This document shows, one piece after another, positions 18,551-26,986 of a stretch of 64,000 bases of DNA. Within the stretch, counting starts at the first letter, position 1, and every line of letters begins with the position of its first letter. The notes under the pieces are model-generated. The model was not told the origin of the DNA, did no database searches, and saw only the letters and a program-made list of their open reading frames with translations. Origin of the DNA: Gemmatimonadota bacterium (GTDB taxonomy: Bacteria; Gemmatimonadota; Gemmatimonadetes; Gemmatimonadales; Gemmatimonadaceae); assembly GCA_016871895.1 (NCBI GenBank), contig VHBO01000006.1, forward strand, positions 1 to 64,000, given 5' to 3'. The position numbers were made by a program, and so were the translations under genes.

Positions 18551-20074
18551 TCAGGGACCCGCTTCGAAGACCCAGAAGGGGCGGTCGCTCGCGATCCCTG
18601 CCCGCTCCGCCGCCTCGCGGCTTGCATACGGGCCGGCAATCACCCGCCAGGCGGGGGCGCCATCGCGAGTGGCTGGGACGAGTCGGGCGCCGCGGATCCC
18701 CGCGGCGAGCCGCCGAGCCGCCGCCTCTTCGCTGAGGGTCGCAAACCCGACCATCCACGCCTCGGCTAGGCCGGAGAGGGGCGCCCCGGGGGCCGATGGG
18801 CCGAGGCCTGCTGTGGCCCCGGACGCGTCGTTGGCCCCAGCGAGGGCACTCGTGTCGCCCACGAGCGCGGTGTCGGCCACAACGCCGTAGCGGGCGCGGA
18901 CCATCTCGGCGAAGGCGCTATCGGCCGCAGCGCTGTCCGTCACCGCATCGACGCTGAGCCGGTCATCGAGATTCGCTCGCCGTGGGCGGAACCCATCCCA
19001 ACGGACGAGGCGCCAGAGGTCGGCAGCACCATCCCGGTGCCGGACCTTTTCGCGCCCCGACACGATCTCCCGCTCCACAACGTCACGTCCGTCGCGCACC
19101 ACGATCGTCGCGGCCGGTGTCACCACCGGGAGGTCTGCTCCCCAGGGCGCGTTGATGGTTGCGATGACCCGGCCCGTCCCGACGGCGATGACATAGACCT
19201 GCTCGAGCCCCTCCGCGCCGGCGAGCAGATACGCACCCTCCGGATCCATCCGGAGCGAGGTGACCTCGGCGGGGAGATCGATCGCCGTCGCCTCCTCCTG
19301 AGCGAACCGGTCCACGACTTGGAGGGCGCGTGCTGCCGTCGCCACGTAGAGGCGGTCCCCGCTCGGCGTGGTCTCGATGGCGCGAATGCGGCCGCTGACC
19401 CCCTCGCGGAATACCTCAGTCAGGTCACGGACCCGCACGGCGATGATGTCGTCGTCGGCGACGCCCCAGACGAGATCGGCGGCGGTCGTCCGGCGCCACA
19501 TCGTCGTGGCCGGGAGATCGAGGCTGTCGACCGGGGTCGGATTCGGGGGACGGATGCGGCGGACCACCGAGCCTACGCCCTCGGTCGTCGCGATCACGAG
19601 TGCGCCGCCGTCGAGGAGCGGGACGAGCGCGTCGGGCGTCTGGGGCGGCCGCCACGTCCACCGCTCGATGGGGGTGAGCCGCTGCAGCGTGGTATCGGCG
19701 ATCGTCGTGAAGACGGCGGCCCCCTCGGTCGCGATGAGCGGGCCGAGCGGCGCGGTGCCGAAGCGCTCCACTGCACCGACGCGCAGGCTCATCCCGAACG
19801 GCCGCCCGCCGCTGTCCTGCGCGACGAGGGTCCCGAGATATTCGTCGAAGCCGAGCAGCGCCTGCGTGGGCGGGGCGGGCTCCCGAGACCGCCAGAGCAC
19901 CGAGTCGCTGCCGGGACGGTGGACCGAGACAACCCCGCCGTCCGTCGGGACCTGCAGCAGGAGCGCCTCGAATCCACCGCCGCCGGCAAGGGTCACGGGC
20001 GGCGGGGCATCATCGCCGCATGCGGTCAGCAGTGCGAGGGCGAGGTGGATCGAGCGGGAGGCGGGGCGGCGCAC
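18551..20074 (-). CDS. lipoprotein with beta-propeller-like body and C-terminal SPOR domain
   Basis: 507 residues from a GTG. The lipobox LLTAC places the acylated cysteine at residue 19. Residues about 40-380 are repeats of short beta strands (for example GDRLYVATAARALQVVD, GAYLLAGAEGLEQVYVIAVG), suggesting a WD40/YVTN-type propeller. After a low-complexity Ala/Gly/Ser linker, residues about 430-505 (WMVGFATLSEEAAARRLA, WRVIAGPYASREAAERAG) match a SPOR domain. SPOR domains bind denuded septal peptidoglycan, so a division- or cell-wall-located role is inferred. It sits between smc and the large barrel protein, all in the same direction. Confidence 0.72.
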   Translation of the reverse strand: MRRPASRSIHLALALLTACGDDAPPPVTLAGGGGFEALLLQVPTDGGVVSVHRPGSDSVLWRSREPAPPTQALLGFDEYLGTLVAQDSGGRPFGMSLRVGAVERFGTAPLGPLIATEGAAVFTTIADTTLQRLTPIERWTWRPPQTPDALVPLLDGGALVIATTEGVGSVVRRIRPPNPTPVDSLDLPATTMWRRTTAADLVWGVADDDIIAVRVRDLTEVFREGVSGRIRAIETTPSGDRLYVATAARALQVVDRFAQEEATAIDLPAEVTSLRMDPEGAYLLAGAEGLEQVYVIAVGTGRVIATINAPWGADLPVVTPAATIVVRDGRDVVEREIVSGREKVRHRDGAADLWRLVRWDGFRPRRANLDDRLSVDAVTDSAAADSAFAEMVRARYGVVADTALVGDTSALAGANDASGATAGLGPSAPGAPLSGLAEAWMVGFATLSEEAAARRLAAGIRGARLVPATRDGAPAWRVIAGPYASREAAERAGIASDRPFWVFEAGP

Positions 20075-20097
20075 CTAGGGAATCTAGCCGCCGCGGC

Positions 20098-23000
20098 TCA
20101 GAACGACTGCCCGAGGGTCCAGAACCAGTAGCCGTTCTTCAGCGAGCCGTCGCGCGGGATCGAGTAATCCCACCGAATCAGCGCGATGTTGAAGAGGTTC
20201 ATCCGCACGCCGAAGCCGTAGCTACGGAGCGGATAGCGCTGCGTCAGGAAGTCGTAGTTCGCCGGGCGCGTCGCCGAGATGCTCTGCCCGCGCGACCACG
20301 CCATCCCGAAGTCGTAGAAGAAGAGCCCGTCGACGGGGGGCAGGGAGACCGGCAGCACCCCGAGGACGAAGCGACGGACGAGCGGGAAGCGGAGCTCGAC
20401 GTTGGCGAAGGCGACGCGGCTCCCGAGGAGCTGGGTCGCCTCGCACTGATTCGGGTCAGTCGCGGAGCCCGCGCAGTTCGACGTGTACAGCTCACGGTCG
20501 TAGCCGCGCACGAAGTCGGGGCGGCCGATGAACTTTGGGAACTCCGTCTCGTCGGGACCGGCGGAGATGTTGAATGACACGCGGCTCGCGAGCGTGAGCA
20601 GGCTGAAGAGGATCGGGTCGTAGCGCCGGAGGTCGAGCCCATACGTGGTCCACGCGACGTTGCCGGCCAGTTTCTCGATCGACGCACGGTAGCGGTGCCC
20701 GAAGATCGCGCCCGTCCCGCTGAAGAGCGCGTTGTCCGAGACGTACGCGACGAACGGCGAGACATAGTTCAGCGAGCCGGCCCCGACGATGGAGTCGATG
20801 TAGAAGCCGGTCGAGAGCCCGAGGTTGAGGTCAATCCCCTGGCTGATGTACATCAGCGACCGGTCGACGTTCTGGACATTCGCGCCGACCTCGAACCGGG
20901 TGAATCGGTTGAGGGGGAAGATCCCGTTTGCGTACGCGGACCGGGCGATGAAGCGGGCGAGCACCTGCGTTTGCAGGAACTGTGCCCCATTCCCCACCTG
21001 GCTGGCGCCCGCGAGGAAGAAATAGGGCATCTGCTGCGCCCCGAGCTGGTACTGCAGGCGGCCGCCGAGGTTCGTGTACTCCGCGAAGACCTGGGCCTCA
21101 CTGAGGCGACCGTTCACCCCACCGGCCAGCGCGAGGCGCTCATTCCCCACCATATCGGCGAGGACGATCGTCGTGCCGCCATAGACGCCGCGGCCGAAGT
21201 TGTCCTGCGCGTATCCCACCTGCGGGCGGGCGACGTACTCGGCCTTCAGCCGTCCCTCGTACCGGCTCGCCGTGAACGAGGCCGGGTCGGGAAGGGCCAT
21301 CGTGCTGTCGAGGAGCGCGGCGACGGAGAGTCCGGCACGCTCGGTGCTCGGGAGCAGGCCGGCGGGGCGGAACCCCTCGGGGCCGCGGTACATCGCACGA
21401 CGCCGCGTGGCGTTCGCGGTCGCCTTGCGGAGGGCGATGCTGTCGAGGATCTCCTGCGCTACCGCCGTCGCGCCGCCGCGCACGGGTGCCGCGGCGGTGG
21501 TGTCGACCGCCGCCACGACCGCGGGGGCGCGGTACGGCTCCTTCTTCAGCTCGCGCGGGTTCACGATGCTCCAGATCGTGAACTGCCCGTCATCGTGGTA
21601 GGTGAAGGCGAGCTTGTCCGCCTCGCGCGCCCACGTCATCACCGGGCTGATCTCCGTGATGGAGAGCACGCCACCGACGAACCGGGTGAGCTGATAGTGC
21701 TCACGCGTCCCGAGGTCGTAGAGGAAGATCTGCGCGATCCCCGTGCGGTCCGAGACGAAGGCGACCGACTGGCCGTCCGGCGCCCACTGGGGATTGATGT
21801 TCTTGCCGGCCTGCTCGGGGAGGACCTCGACCGTGCCACTCGTCAGGTCGAGGACGCTGATGCGCCACGCGCCGAGGGTGAGCGAGGCGAGGTCGGTCCG
21901 CGGCCCGCGCTCGCTGACGAAGGCGATGCGCTGCCCGTCGGGCGACCACTGGGGCATCAGGTCGCCGTAATGGTCGTTGGTGAGCCGGGTCAGGTTCCGC
22001 CCGTCGGCGTCGATCATATACAGGTCCGAAAACCCACCCGAGGCGCCGCTGAAGACGAGCTTGCGCCCGTCCGGCGACCAACTCGGTCCCATCATCGCCT
22101 GCAGGTCGGTGTCGAGGCGCCGCGCCACCTGCTTCCGGCGCACATCGTAGACGTAGAGGACGTCGCGACCGCGCCGCTGTGCGGTGAAGGCGAAGTAGCG
22201 CCCATCCGGCGAGAACGCGCCCTGCGAGTAGAGGTAGCGCAGCTCCTCGAATTCCGGATCGAGGGTGCTCTTCGTGAGCCGGGCGAGCCGCTTGCCGGTG
22301 GTCGCGTCCGCGAGGTAGAGGTCGAGGAACACCTCGGCGCGGAGGAGGCTCCCCGTCGAGATGTAGGCGATCTGCTTGCCGTCGGGGGAGAGCGACGGCG
22401 CGACGTAGACGGGGATCACGCCACCGGTGCGCCGCGCGTTCAGCAAGGGCGCCGCGGTGCGGCGCGGCCGCTCGAGCTGCGCGACCTGCGGGAGGTACCG
22501 CTGCTGCACCTCCTCGCGCCACTCCTCGCCGAGGTCCTCGAGGTCAAGCCCGAGGAAGCGACGGAAGGCCCGGTCCACGCCGACGCTCGCCGAGGCCCGG
22601 AGGATCTCGCCGACGACCTCGTCCCCCCAGCGGCGGCCGACGTACGACCAGAGCGCCTCGCCGAACCGGTACGGGAAGTAGAGGTCGGGGCGCTCCGTCA
22701 TCTCCTCGACCGTCGGGATGTTGCCGTTCAACGCGGCGTCGCGGAGGATCGCGTCGGTGTAGGTGTGCGCGGGGCCGATCGACAGGTACTCCGCCATCCC
22801 CTCGACGAACCAGAGCGGGGGATTCACCTGGGCGAGCCCCTGCAGATCGCCCGTCTGTCCACGGGCGAGGATGTCGTACTGGAAGACGTGCACCATCTCG
22901 TGCGTCAGGACGTGCTCCGCCTCCCCGAGGTCGCCGGAGAAAAAGAACATGTTCCGCTGGCGGAGCGCGTCGGTGACGCCCCCCGTGCCTTCGCCGAGGT

Positions 23001-23316
23001 CGCCGGTGACGTTGTTCTGCGCGAACTCGGTGCGCGACCCGTAGATGAGGATCGGCTTCCGCTCGCGGAACTCGTGCCCGAGGAGTCGGGAGAGTCGGGC
23101 GTACGACCGCTCCGCCATCTGCCCCGCGTACCGGGCTGCGGTCTCGAGCTCCGGGTAGTAGTGCACATCGAAGTGCTCGGTCTTCAGGACCTGCCAGTCG
23201 AAGGTGCGGTACTGGACGTGGTTCTGCCCGAAGTAGCCCCCTTGGGCGCCGAGCGCGGGCGCGATCAGGGCGAGGAGGAGAGCGAGGGGGAGGCGGAACG
23301 ACAGTCGAGGGCGCAC
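20098..23316 (-). CDS. metalloprotease/TolB-propeller/outer-membrane barrel fusion protein
   Basis: 1072-residue exported protein with three parts. (1) Signal peptide (LALLLALIAPALGAQ), then a gluzincin-like peptidase domain with HEMVH at residues 139-143 and a downstream FVEGMAEY glutamate that would complete a zinc site. (2) About residues 300-640: TolB/PD40 repeats (LSPDGKQIAYIS, FSPDGRYFAFTA, WSPDGRKLVFSGA, WSPDGQRIAFVSERG, WAPDGQSVAFVSDR). (3) About residues 700-1072: a BamA/Omp85-like beta barrel ending with aromatic-terminated strands (IRWDYSIPRDG, WTLGQSF). I chose GTG 23316 because it directly precedes the signal peptide. It begins 7 bp after rsfS. The precise activity is unknown. 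Confidence 0.82.
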   Translation of the reverse strand: MRPRLSFRLPLALLLALIAPALGAQGGYFGQNHVQYRTFDWQVLKTEHFDVHYYPELETAARYAGQMAERSYARLSRLLGHEFRERKPILIYGSRTEFAQNNVTGDLGEGTGGVTDALRQRNMFFFSGDLGEAEHVLTHEMVHVFQYDILARGQTGDLQGLAQVNPPLWFVEGMAEYLSIGPAHTYTDAILRDAALNGNIPTVEEMTERPDLYFPYRFGEALWSYVGRRWGDEVVGEILRASASVGVDRAFRRFLGLDLEDLGEEWREEVQQRYLPQVAQLERPRRTAAPLLNARRTGGVIPVYVAPSLSPDGKQIAYISTGSLLRAEVFLDLYLADATTGKRLARLTKSTLDPEFEELRYLYSQGAFSPDGRYFAFTAQRRGRDVLYVYDVRRKQVARRLDTDLQAMMGPSWSPDGRKLVFSGASGGFSDLYMIDADGRNLTRLTNDHYGDLMPQWSPDGQRIAFVSERGPRTDLASLTLGAWRISVLDLTSGTVEVLPEQAGKNINPQWAPDGQSVAFVSDRTGIAQIFLYDLGTREHYQLTRFVGGVLSITEISPVMTWAREADKLAFTYHDDGQFTIWSIVNPRELKKEPYRAPAVVAAVDTTAAAPVRGGATAVAQEILDSIALRKATANATRRRAMYRGPEGFRPAGLLPSTERAGLSVAALLDSTMALPDPASFTASRYEGRLKAEYVARPQVGYAQDNFGRGVYGGTTIVLADMVGNERLALAGGVNGRLSEAQVFAEYTNLGGRLQYQLGAQQMPYFFLAGASQVGNGAQFLQTQVLARFIARSAYANGIFPLNRFTRFEVGANVQNVDRSLMYISQGIDLNLGLSTGFYIDSIVGAGSLNYVSPFVAYVSDNALFSGTGAIFGHRYRASIEKLAGNVAWTTYGLDLRRYDPILFSLLTLASRVSFNISAGPDETEFPKFIGRPDFVRGYDRELYTSNCAGSATDPNQCEATQLLGSRVAFANVELRFPLVRRFVLGVLPVSLPPVDGLFFYDFGMAWSRGQSISATRPANYDFLTQRYPLRSYGFGVRMNLFNIALIRWDYSIPRDGSLKNGYWFWTLGQSF

Positions 23317-23323
23317 GCGAAGG

Positions 23324-23692
23324 TCACGCGGAGGGAGCGGGGAGCGGGACGACGGCGGCGTCGCCCCAGAGGCGTTCGAGCTGGTAGTAGGAGCGCAGCG
23401 ACGGGTGGAATAGGTGCACGACGACGTCGACATAGTCGAGGAGGACCCAGCGGCCCTGCTCGAGCCCCTCCACCGAATGGACGGTCATCCCCTCGGCCTT
23501 CAACCGGTCGAGTACGTGCTCGGCGGTCGCGCGGACGTGCGTATCCGAGGTCCCGCTGGCCACGAGGAAGTAGTCGGCCATATCGGTGACTCCCCGGAGG
23601 TCGAGTAGGGTCACATCGACCGCCTTCTGATCGGAGAGGACGGTCGCGGCCTGGCGGGCGACCTGCAGGACGGCAGCGGGAGCGGAGACCAC
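23324..23692 (-). CDS. rsfS: ribosomal silencing factor RsfS
   Basis: 122-residue RsfS/Iojap protein that binds L14 and blocks subunit joining during starvation. Diagnostic segments are VTLLDLRGVTDMADYFLVASG, a DTHVRATAEHVLDRLK helix and GRWVLLDYVDVVVHLFHP, followed by the Y-x-LERLWGDA ending. The GTG start has no obvious Shine-Dalgarno sequence. Usually found with nadD or leuS; here it is directly followed (7 bp) by the large barrel protein gene. Confidence 0.93.
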   Translation of the reverse strand: MVSAPAAVLQVARQAATVLSDQKAVDVTLLDLRGVTDMADYFLVASGTSDTHVRATAEHVLDRLKAEGMTVHSVEGLEQGRWVLLDYVDVVVHLFHPSLRSYYQLERLWGDAAVVPLPAPSA

Positions 23693-23776
23693 GGAGAGAC
23701 TCGGGTGGGTGGTGGAGCGAACCCGGGATGGGTCGAAAGGTTCCGTCAGGGGCGGAGCGATGCAAGCGCGGGGAGG

Positions 23777-23817
23777 GCCGAAGGGGCGGCCCCGCCTCGC
23801 GGGACCGCCCCTTCGGC
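23777..23817 (-). terminator. strong hairpin after the rpsF-rplI operon
   Basis: A perfect 13-bp inverted repeat (GCCGAAGGGGCGG at 23777-23789, its complement at 23805-23817) encloses a second 5-bp stem (CCCGC/GCGGG). It lies 21 bp beyond the rplI stop and 85 bp before rsfS. There is no T-tract, so it would act as a GC-rich pause or terminator-like structure, or in 3'-end protection. It occupies most of the 145-bp gap. Confidence 0.6.
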
Positions 23818-23837
23818 TGCCGCCCGTGGGGCCGGAC

Positions 23838-24284
23838 TCAGGCCTTGATGACCCAGACCTTGATCTCGGGCTTCACGTCGGCGTGCAGCCGGATCGGCAC
23901 CTTGTAGACACCGAGCGCTTTGATCGGCTCGTGGAGGTCGATCATCCGCTTCTCGACCTCGGTGAAGCCCTGCGCCTCGAGCTGGTGTGCGATGTCCGTC
24001 GCGGTGACCGAGCCGAAGAGCTTCCCTTCCTCGCCGACCTTCGCGGAGAAGGTGAGGGAGACCTCCGCGAGCCGGTCCGCGATGGTTTGCGCCGCGGCGC
24101 GGCGCGCGTTCTCGGCGGCTTCGAGCCGCTCCTTCTCCTGCGCGATGCGCTTCTTGTTCCCGGGGGTCGCCTCGAAGGCGACGCCGCGCGGGAGGAGGAA
24201 GTTCCGGGCATAGCCCGAGGACACCTCCACGATGTCCCCGGGGTGCCCGAGGTTGTCGACCGCCTGCCGAAGGATGACTTCCAT
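23838..24284 (-). CDS. rplI: 50S ribosomal protein L9
   Basis: 148-residue L9. The N-domain signature MEVILRQAVDNLGHPGDIVE and SSGYARNFLLPRG is followed by the long central helix and the C-domain (GSVTATDIAHQLEAQG). The start at ATG 24284 is set by GGAG 8 nt upstream and by the universally conserved N-terminus. Last gene of the S6-S18-DUF2232-L9 operon, 4 bp after the DUF2232 stop. Confidence 0.96.
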   Translation of the reverse strand: MEVILRQAVDNLGHPGDIVEVSSGYARNFLLPRGVAFEATPGNKKRIAQEKERLEAAENARRAAAQTIADRLAEVSLTFSAKVGEEGKLFGSVTATDIAHQLEAQGFTEVEKRMIDLHEPIKALGVYKVPIRLHADVKPEIKVWVIKA

Positions 24285-24288
24285 TGTT

Positions 24289-25317
24289 TCACTCCACACG
24301 TTGGGATTCTCGCCGCGGGTCGCGGCGCCAGACGAACCAGGTGTCGCCGAGCCCGAGCCCGACCGCCACCGCCCCGATCACCGGCCAGAAGAGCAGGGTG
24401 AGGACCCCCCACGCCACCTTCTGCCACCATCCCGGTGCCAGGAACCACACCATCACGCCCACCCCGCGGATCGCGTAGAGGGCGCCGAAGACCACGAGCA
24501 GATTCCCTCCCCCCTGCTGGACGAGACCGCCGCCGGGCAGGGCGACGAGCGCGAGCCCGAGGACGACGCCCCAGACGACACGATCGTCGAACCGGAAGCG
24601 ACGTAGCGGCGACATCGGCGGACCGACCCGCCGCCGCCCGAGCCGGTGCACCAGCGCCCACGACAGCGCGAGGAGCAGGAGCGACTGAAGCACGACGAGG
24701 GCGGGGAAGAGCGGCCGGACCCTCGCGGGCCAGGTGCCGAGCTGACGCTCCACCTCGGTCGCCATCTCCGCCCACGCCGGCGACGAGGTCGCCAGCTCCT
24801 GCCAGGCGGTCGTGGCGGTCATCGCCTGCCACTCACGGCTTGCCGAGAGGGACCGGGCGCCGAGCTCCTCGCCGACGGCGGTGACGGCGCCGGCGAGCCC
24901 GCCCGGTGCGATTGTCAGGACCAGCAGCGTCGCCGCTCCGGCCACTCCCACGCTCCACGCTGCCTGCGTCAGCATCGGCCGATCGGGCCAGCGGACGAGA
25001 CGTGCGGTGAAGGCGAGGGCGAGAAGCAGGAGCCACCCGCCGGCGAGGGGCGCGAACGCCCCACCCACCTGCAGGAGCCGCCAGAGGAGGGCCGCCGCCG
25101 TCGTGCACCAGAAGATCGGCAGGACGGGGAATCCTCCCTCGCGCCGCCATCCCGCGAGCGCCGCGGCCGCGACGAGCGGGGCCAACGCCACCAACGGGAC
25201 GGTGAAGGGAATCAGGATGCGAAACAGCGGGACCTGCCCGAGATACGAGAGGAGGATCAGGATGCCCAATGGGGCCCAGATCCCACGCTCCCGCGGCGGC
25301 TCGACGTGCTCCGCCAC
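24289..25317 (-). CDS. DUF2232-like (YybS-type) multi-pass membrane protein
   Basis: 342 residues with about eight hydrophobic segments (LGILILLSYLGQVPL, VPLVALAPLVAAAALAG, LLLLALAFTA, LLLALSWALVHRLG, WGVVLGLALVALPGG, VWFLAPGWWQ and others). A multi-pass protein of this size between rpsR and rplI matches the DUF2232/YybS family found in ribosomal-protein neighbourhoods. The transport-like fold resembles ECF S-components, but no substrate is known. A soluble Ala/Trp-rich loop of about 50 residues sits between the N- and C-terminal membrane blocks. Identification rests mainly on topology and position. Confidence 0.65.
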   Translation of the reverse strand: MAEHVEPPRERGIWAPLGILILLSYLGQVPLFRILIPFTVPLVALAPLVAAAALAGWRREGGFPVLPIFWCTTAAALLWRLLQVGGAFAPLAGGWLLLLALAFTARLVRWPDRPMLTQAAWSVGVAGAATLLVLTIAPGGLAGAVTAVGEELGARSLSASREWQAMTATTAWQELATSSPAWAEMATEVERQLGTWPARVRPLFPALVVLQSLLLLALSWALVHRLGRRRVGPPMSPLRRFRFDDRVVWGVVLGLALVALPGGGLVQQGGGNLLVVFGALYAIRGVGVMVWFLAPGWWQKVAWGVLTLLFWPVIGAVAVGLGLGDTWFVWRRDPRRESQRVE

Positions 25318-25328
25318 GCCGACCTCGG

Positions 25329-25553
25329 TTACTGCGCCGACTGGCTGCGGGTGTACGGGAGCAGCGCGAGGTAGCGGGCCTTCTTGATCGCCTTCGCGAG
25401 CTGCCGCTGATGGCGCGCATCGACCCCGCTCAGCCGGCTCGGGAGGATCTTCCCGGTGTCGGTGATGAAGCGGGAGAGGAAACGCTCATCCTTGTAATCG
25501 ATGAAGCGGATGCCGGCCTCGGTGACCGGGCAGACCTTTCGGGAACGGCGCAT
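25329..25553 (-). CDS. rpsR: 30S ribosomal protein S18
   Basis: 74 residues. [21 protein letters not shown], then [19 protein letters not shown] and the C-terminal [14 protein letters not shown] are diagnostic. A single cysteine remains from the zinc-type motif. The Shine-Dalgarno GGAG lies inside the acidic C-terminal codons of rpsF, only 3 bp upstream. S18 pairs with S6 in the ribosome platform. Confidence 0.96.
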   Translation of the reverse strand: MRRSRKVCPVTEAGIRFIDYKDERFLSRFITDTGKILPSRLSGVDARHQRQLAKAIKKARYLALLPYTRSQSAQ

Positions 25554-25556
25554 GGG

Positions 25557-25922
25557 TTACTCCTCGTCCTCGTCGTCGTCGGCATCGCGCGCCCGGCGGG
25601 CGGCGAGCTGCTCCTCGGTCATCGGCGGCGCGCCGAGCTCGTGCTCGTGCACCGAGACCAGGTAGCGGATGACCCCATCGTCGAGCTTGAGCGCGCGCTC
25701 GAACTCCGGCAGGGCCGCGGCATCGGCGTGGAACCGGGCGACGACGTAGTAGGCCGTCTCCTTGGTGCCGATCTTGTAGGCGAGCTGGCGCCGGCCCCAG
25801 TGATCGAGGGTGATGGGCGCGGTGGTGCCGAGGAGCGCGTGGTACTTCTCCAGCTTCTCGGCGATGGCGGTGTCTTCGAGTCCGGCGTCGAAGATGTACA
25901 CCGCCTCGTATTCACGAGACAA
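25557..25922 (-). CDS. rpsF: 30S ribosomal protein S6 (TTG start)
   Basis: 121 residues beginning SREYEAVYIFDAGL after a TTG initiation codon at 25922. GGGAGG precedes it at good spacing, and no ATG or GTG lies closer. HWGRRQLAYKIG and the ferredoxin-like alternation are S6-typical. The acidic tail DADDDEDEE corresponds to the glutamate-rich S6 C-terminus. First gene of the operon rpsF-rpsR-DUF2232-rplI. The single-strand-binding protein gene common at this position in other bacteria is missing. Confidence 0.95.
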   Translation of the reverse strand: MSREYEAVYIFDAGLEDTAIAEKLEKYHALLGTTAPITLDHWGRRQLAYKIGTKETAYYVVARFHADAAALPEFERALKLDDGVIRYLVSVHEHELGAPPMTEEQLAARRARDADDDEDEE

Positions 25923-25993
25923 TGTGGCAATCCTCCCTTTGGTCGTGATCGCCCCCCGCGGGTTGCCGACGCGGGAGGAGAGCGGGGCTGATC

Positions 25994-26011
25994 CGCCGAC
26001 GGACGTCGGCG
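25994..26011 (-). promoter_or_regulatory. hairpin in the rpsF leader (possible r-protein autoregulatory structure)
   Basis: CGCCGAC (25994-26000) pairs with GTCGGCG (26005-26011) around a 4-nt loop, inside the roughly 110-nt untranslated leader between the putative promoter and the TTG start of rpsF. S6:S18 complexes regulate such leaders in several bacteria. This one is only suggestive, because I did not verify the conserved bulge motif. Confidence 0.3.
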
Positions 26012-26038
26012 CGGGACCCCGGATGTGAACAGCCGATA

Positions 26039-26068
26039 AGTCTACCCGAACACGCCCAGCCGGGTCAA
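26039..26068 (-). promoter_or_regulatory. putative promoter of the rpsF operon
   Basis: On the minus strand TTGACC (26068-26063) and TAGACT (26044-26039) are 18 bp apart, about 117 bp upstream of the rpsF start. Identical -10 and spacing occur before rpmE. The surrounding 209-bp gap otherwise holds the leader hairpin and no open frame. Confidence 0.55.
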
Positions 26069-26131
26069 CCGGCCTCGCCTGGGGCTGGGTCAGGGCCGCC
26101 CCCGGCGTTCGACGAGGGACGCCCAAGCGGC

Positions 26132-26986
26132 CTACGGGAGCCGGCGCAGCCCGCGCTCCGCCGCCAGCACCCCGAAGCTCGGCGCCGGGTTCCCGGCGAG
26201 CACCCCTTGCCACGCCGCCTGAGCCTCAGCCGCTCGACTATTCGCGGCGTGCCACTGCCCCATCCCGTTCCCGATCGTCTGGCGCTCCAGCACGCTCGCG
26301 TCGGCGGGGAGCAGACGCTCCGCGGGAAGCGCGCCCTTCATCCAGAGCAGGAGCCGGTGGTAGCTCCCGTTCTCGATGATGTCCCAGGCTGGGTCGATCG
26401 GGGCGAGCACCTGCGCAACCTCCGCGCGGCGCCCGAGGTGCGCCAGCGAGAGCACCCACCAGTAGGTCGCGGCCACGCGCTGGTCGAGGTTCGACGCCAC
26501 GCGGGCATCTTCCGCCCAGATCGGCTCGGCGAGGGCGAAGTCCCCATCGAGGAAGTAGGCCAACGCGAGGTGGTAGCGGATGTTGGAGTGCAGCGAGCTC
26601 GTCGGGATGCCCCGCGCGTTCGGCTGACCGTCGGGCTCGACGACATCGGGCCAGGCTCGGACCACGTCCCACGCGCGCTCTAGGTCTGCGCGCGCACGGC
26701 GCGTATCGCGGATCGAGAGGAAGCGGTGACCGCGATGGCGGAGGAGGAACGGGGACTCGGGGTGGCGCTGCAGCCCGAGCGTAAAGAGATCGATCGCGCG
26801 CTGGTAGGCGCCGGTGTAGCCGATGCGGCGCCCGAGCCAGATCAGCGCGTCTCGGTCCTGGGGCGCCCGGTCGTACGCCACCTGGGCGGCGGCGAGGTCG
26901 GGCGGGATGGGGAAGGTGGGGTCCTGTGCCGCGAGGCGGACGAGGGGGACCGCCGATGCCACAAGTGTCGTTATGAAAAGCTGCAT
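26132..26986 (-). CDS. secreted TPR-repeat protein
   Basis: 284 residues starting MQLFITTLVASAVPLVRLAAQ (signal peptide). The rest is helical with TPR-like units, for example DALIWLGRRIGYTGAYQRAIDLFTLG broken across residues about 40-65, and RYHLALAYFLDGDFALAEPIW near residue 135. No catalytic motif is seen. I chose ATG 26986, 36 bp inside the open frame, because it begins the signal peptide. It borders the low-GC patch and is divergent from the first secreted protein there. A generic periplasmic scaffold is the most that can be said. Confidence 0.65.
   Translation of the reverse strand: MQLFITTLVASAVPLVRLAAQDPTFPIPPDLAAAQVAYDRAPQDRDALIWLGRRIGYTGAYQRAIDLFTLGLQRHPESPFLLRHRGHRFLSIRDTRRARADLERAWDVVRAWPDVVEPDGQPNARGIPTSSLHSNIRYHLALAYFLDGDFALAEPIWAEDARVASNLDQRVAATYWWVLSLAHLGRRAEVAQVLAPIDPAWDIIENGSYHRLLLWMKGALPAERLLPADASVLERQTIGNGMGQWHAANSRAAEAQAAWQGVLAGNPAPSFGVLAAERGLRRLP

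Noticed and set aside
18450-18758. N-terminal extension of smc
   Set aside because: The added about 100 residues are non-homologous and run through the SPOR gene's 3' end; VRLTKLELHGFKSF with GGAGAG upstream is the normal start.
20695-23589. Open frame of 964 codons on the plus strand
   Set aside because: It lies wholly antisense to the well-supported metalloprotease/propeller/barrel gene and rsfS, and its translation is low-complexity Arg/Glu/Val-rich, typical of GC-rich shadow frames.
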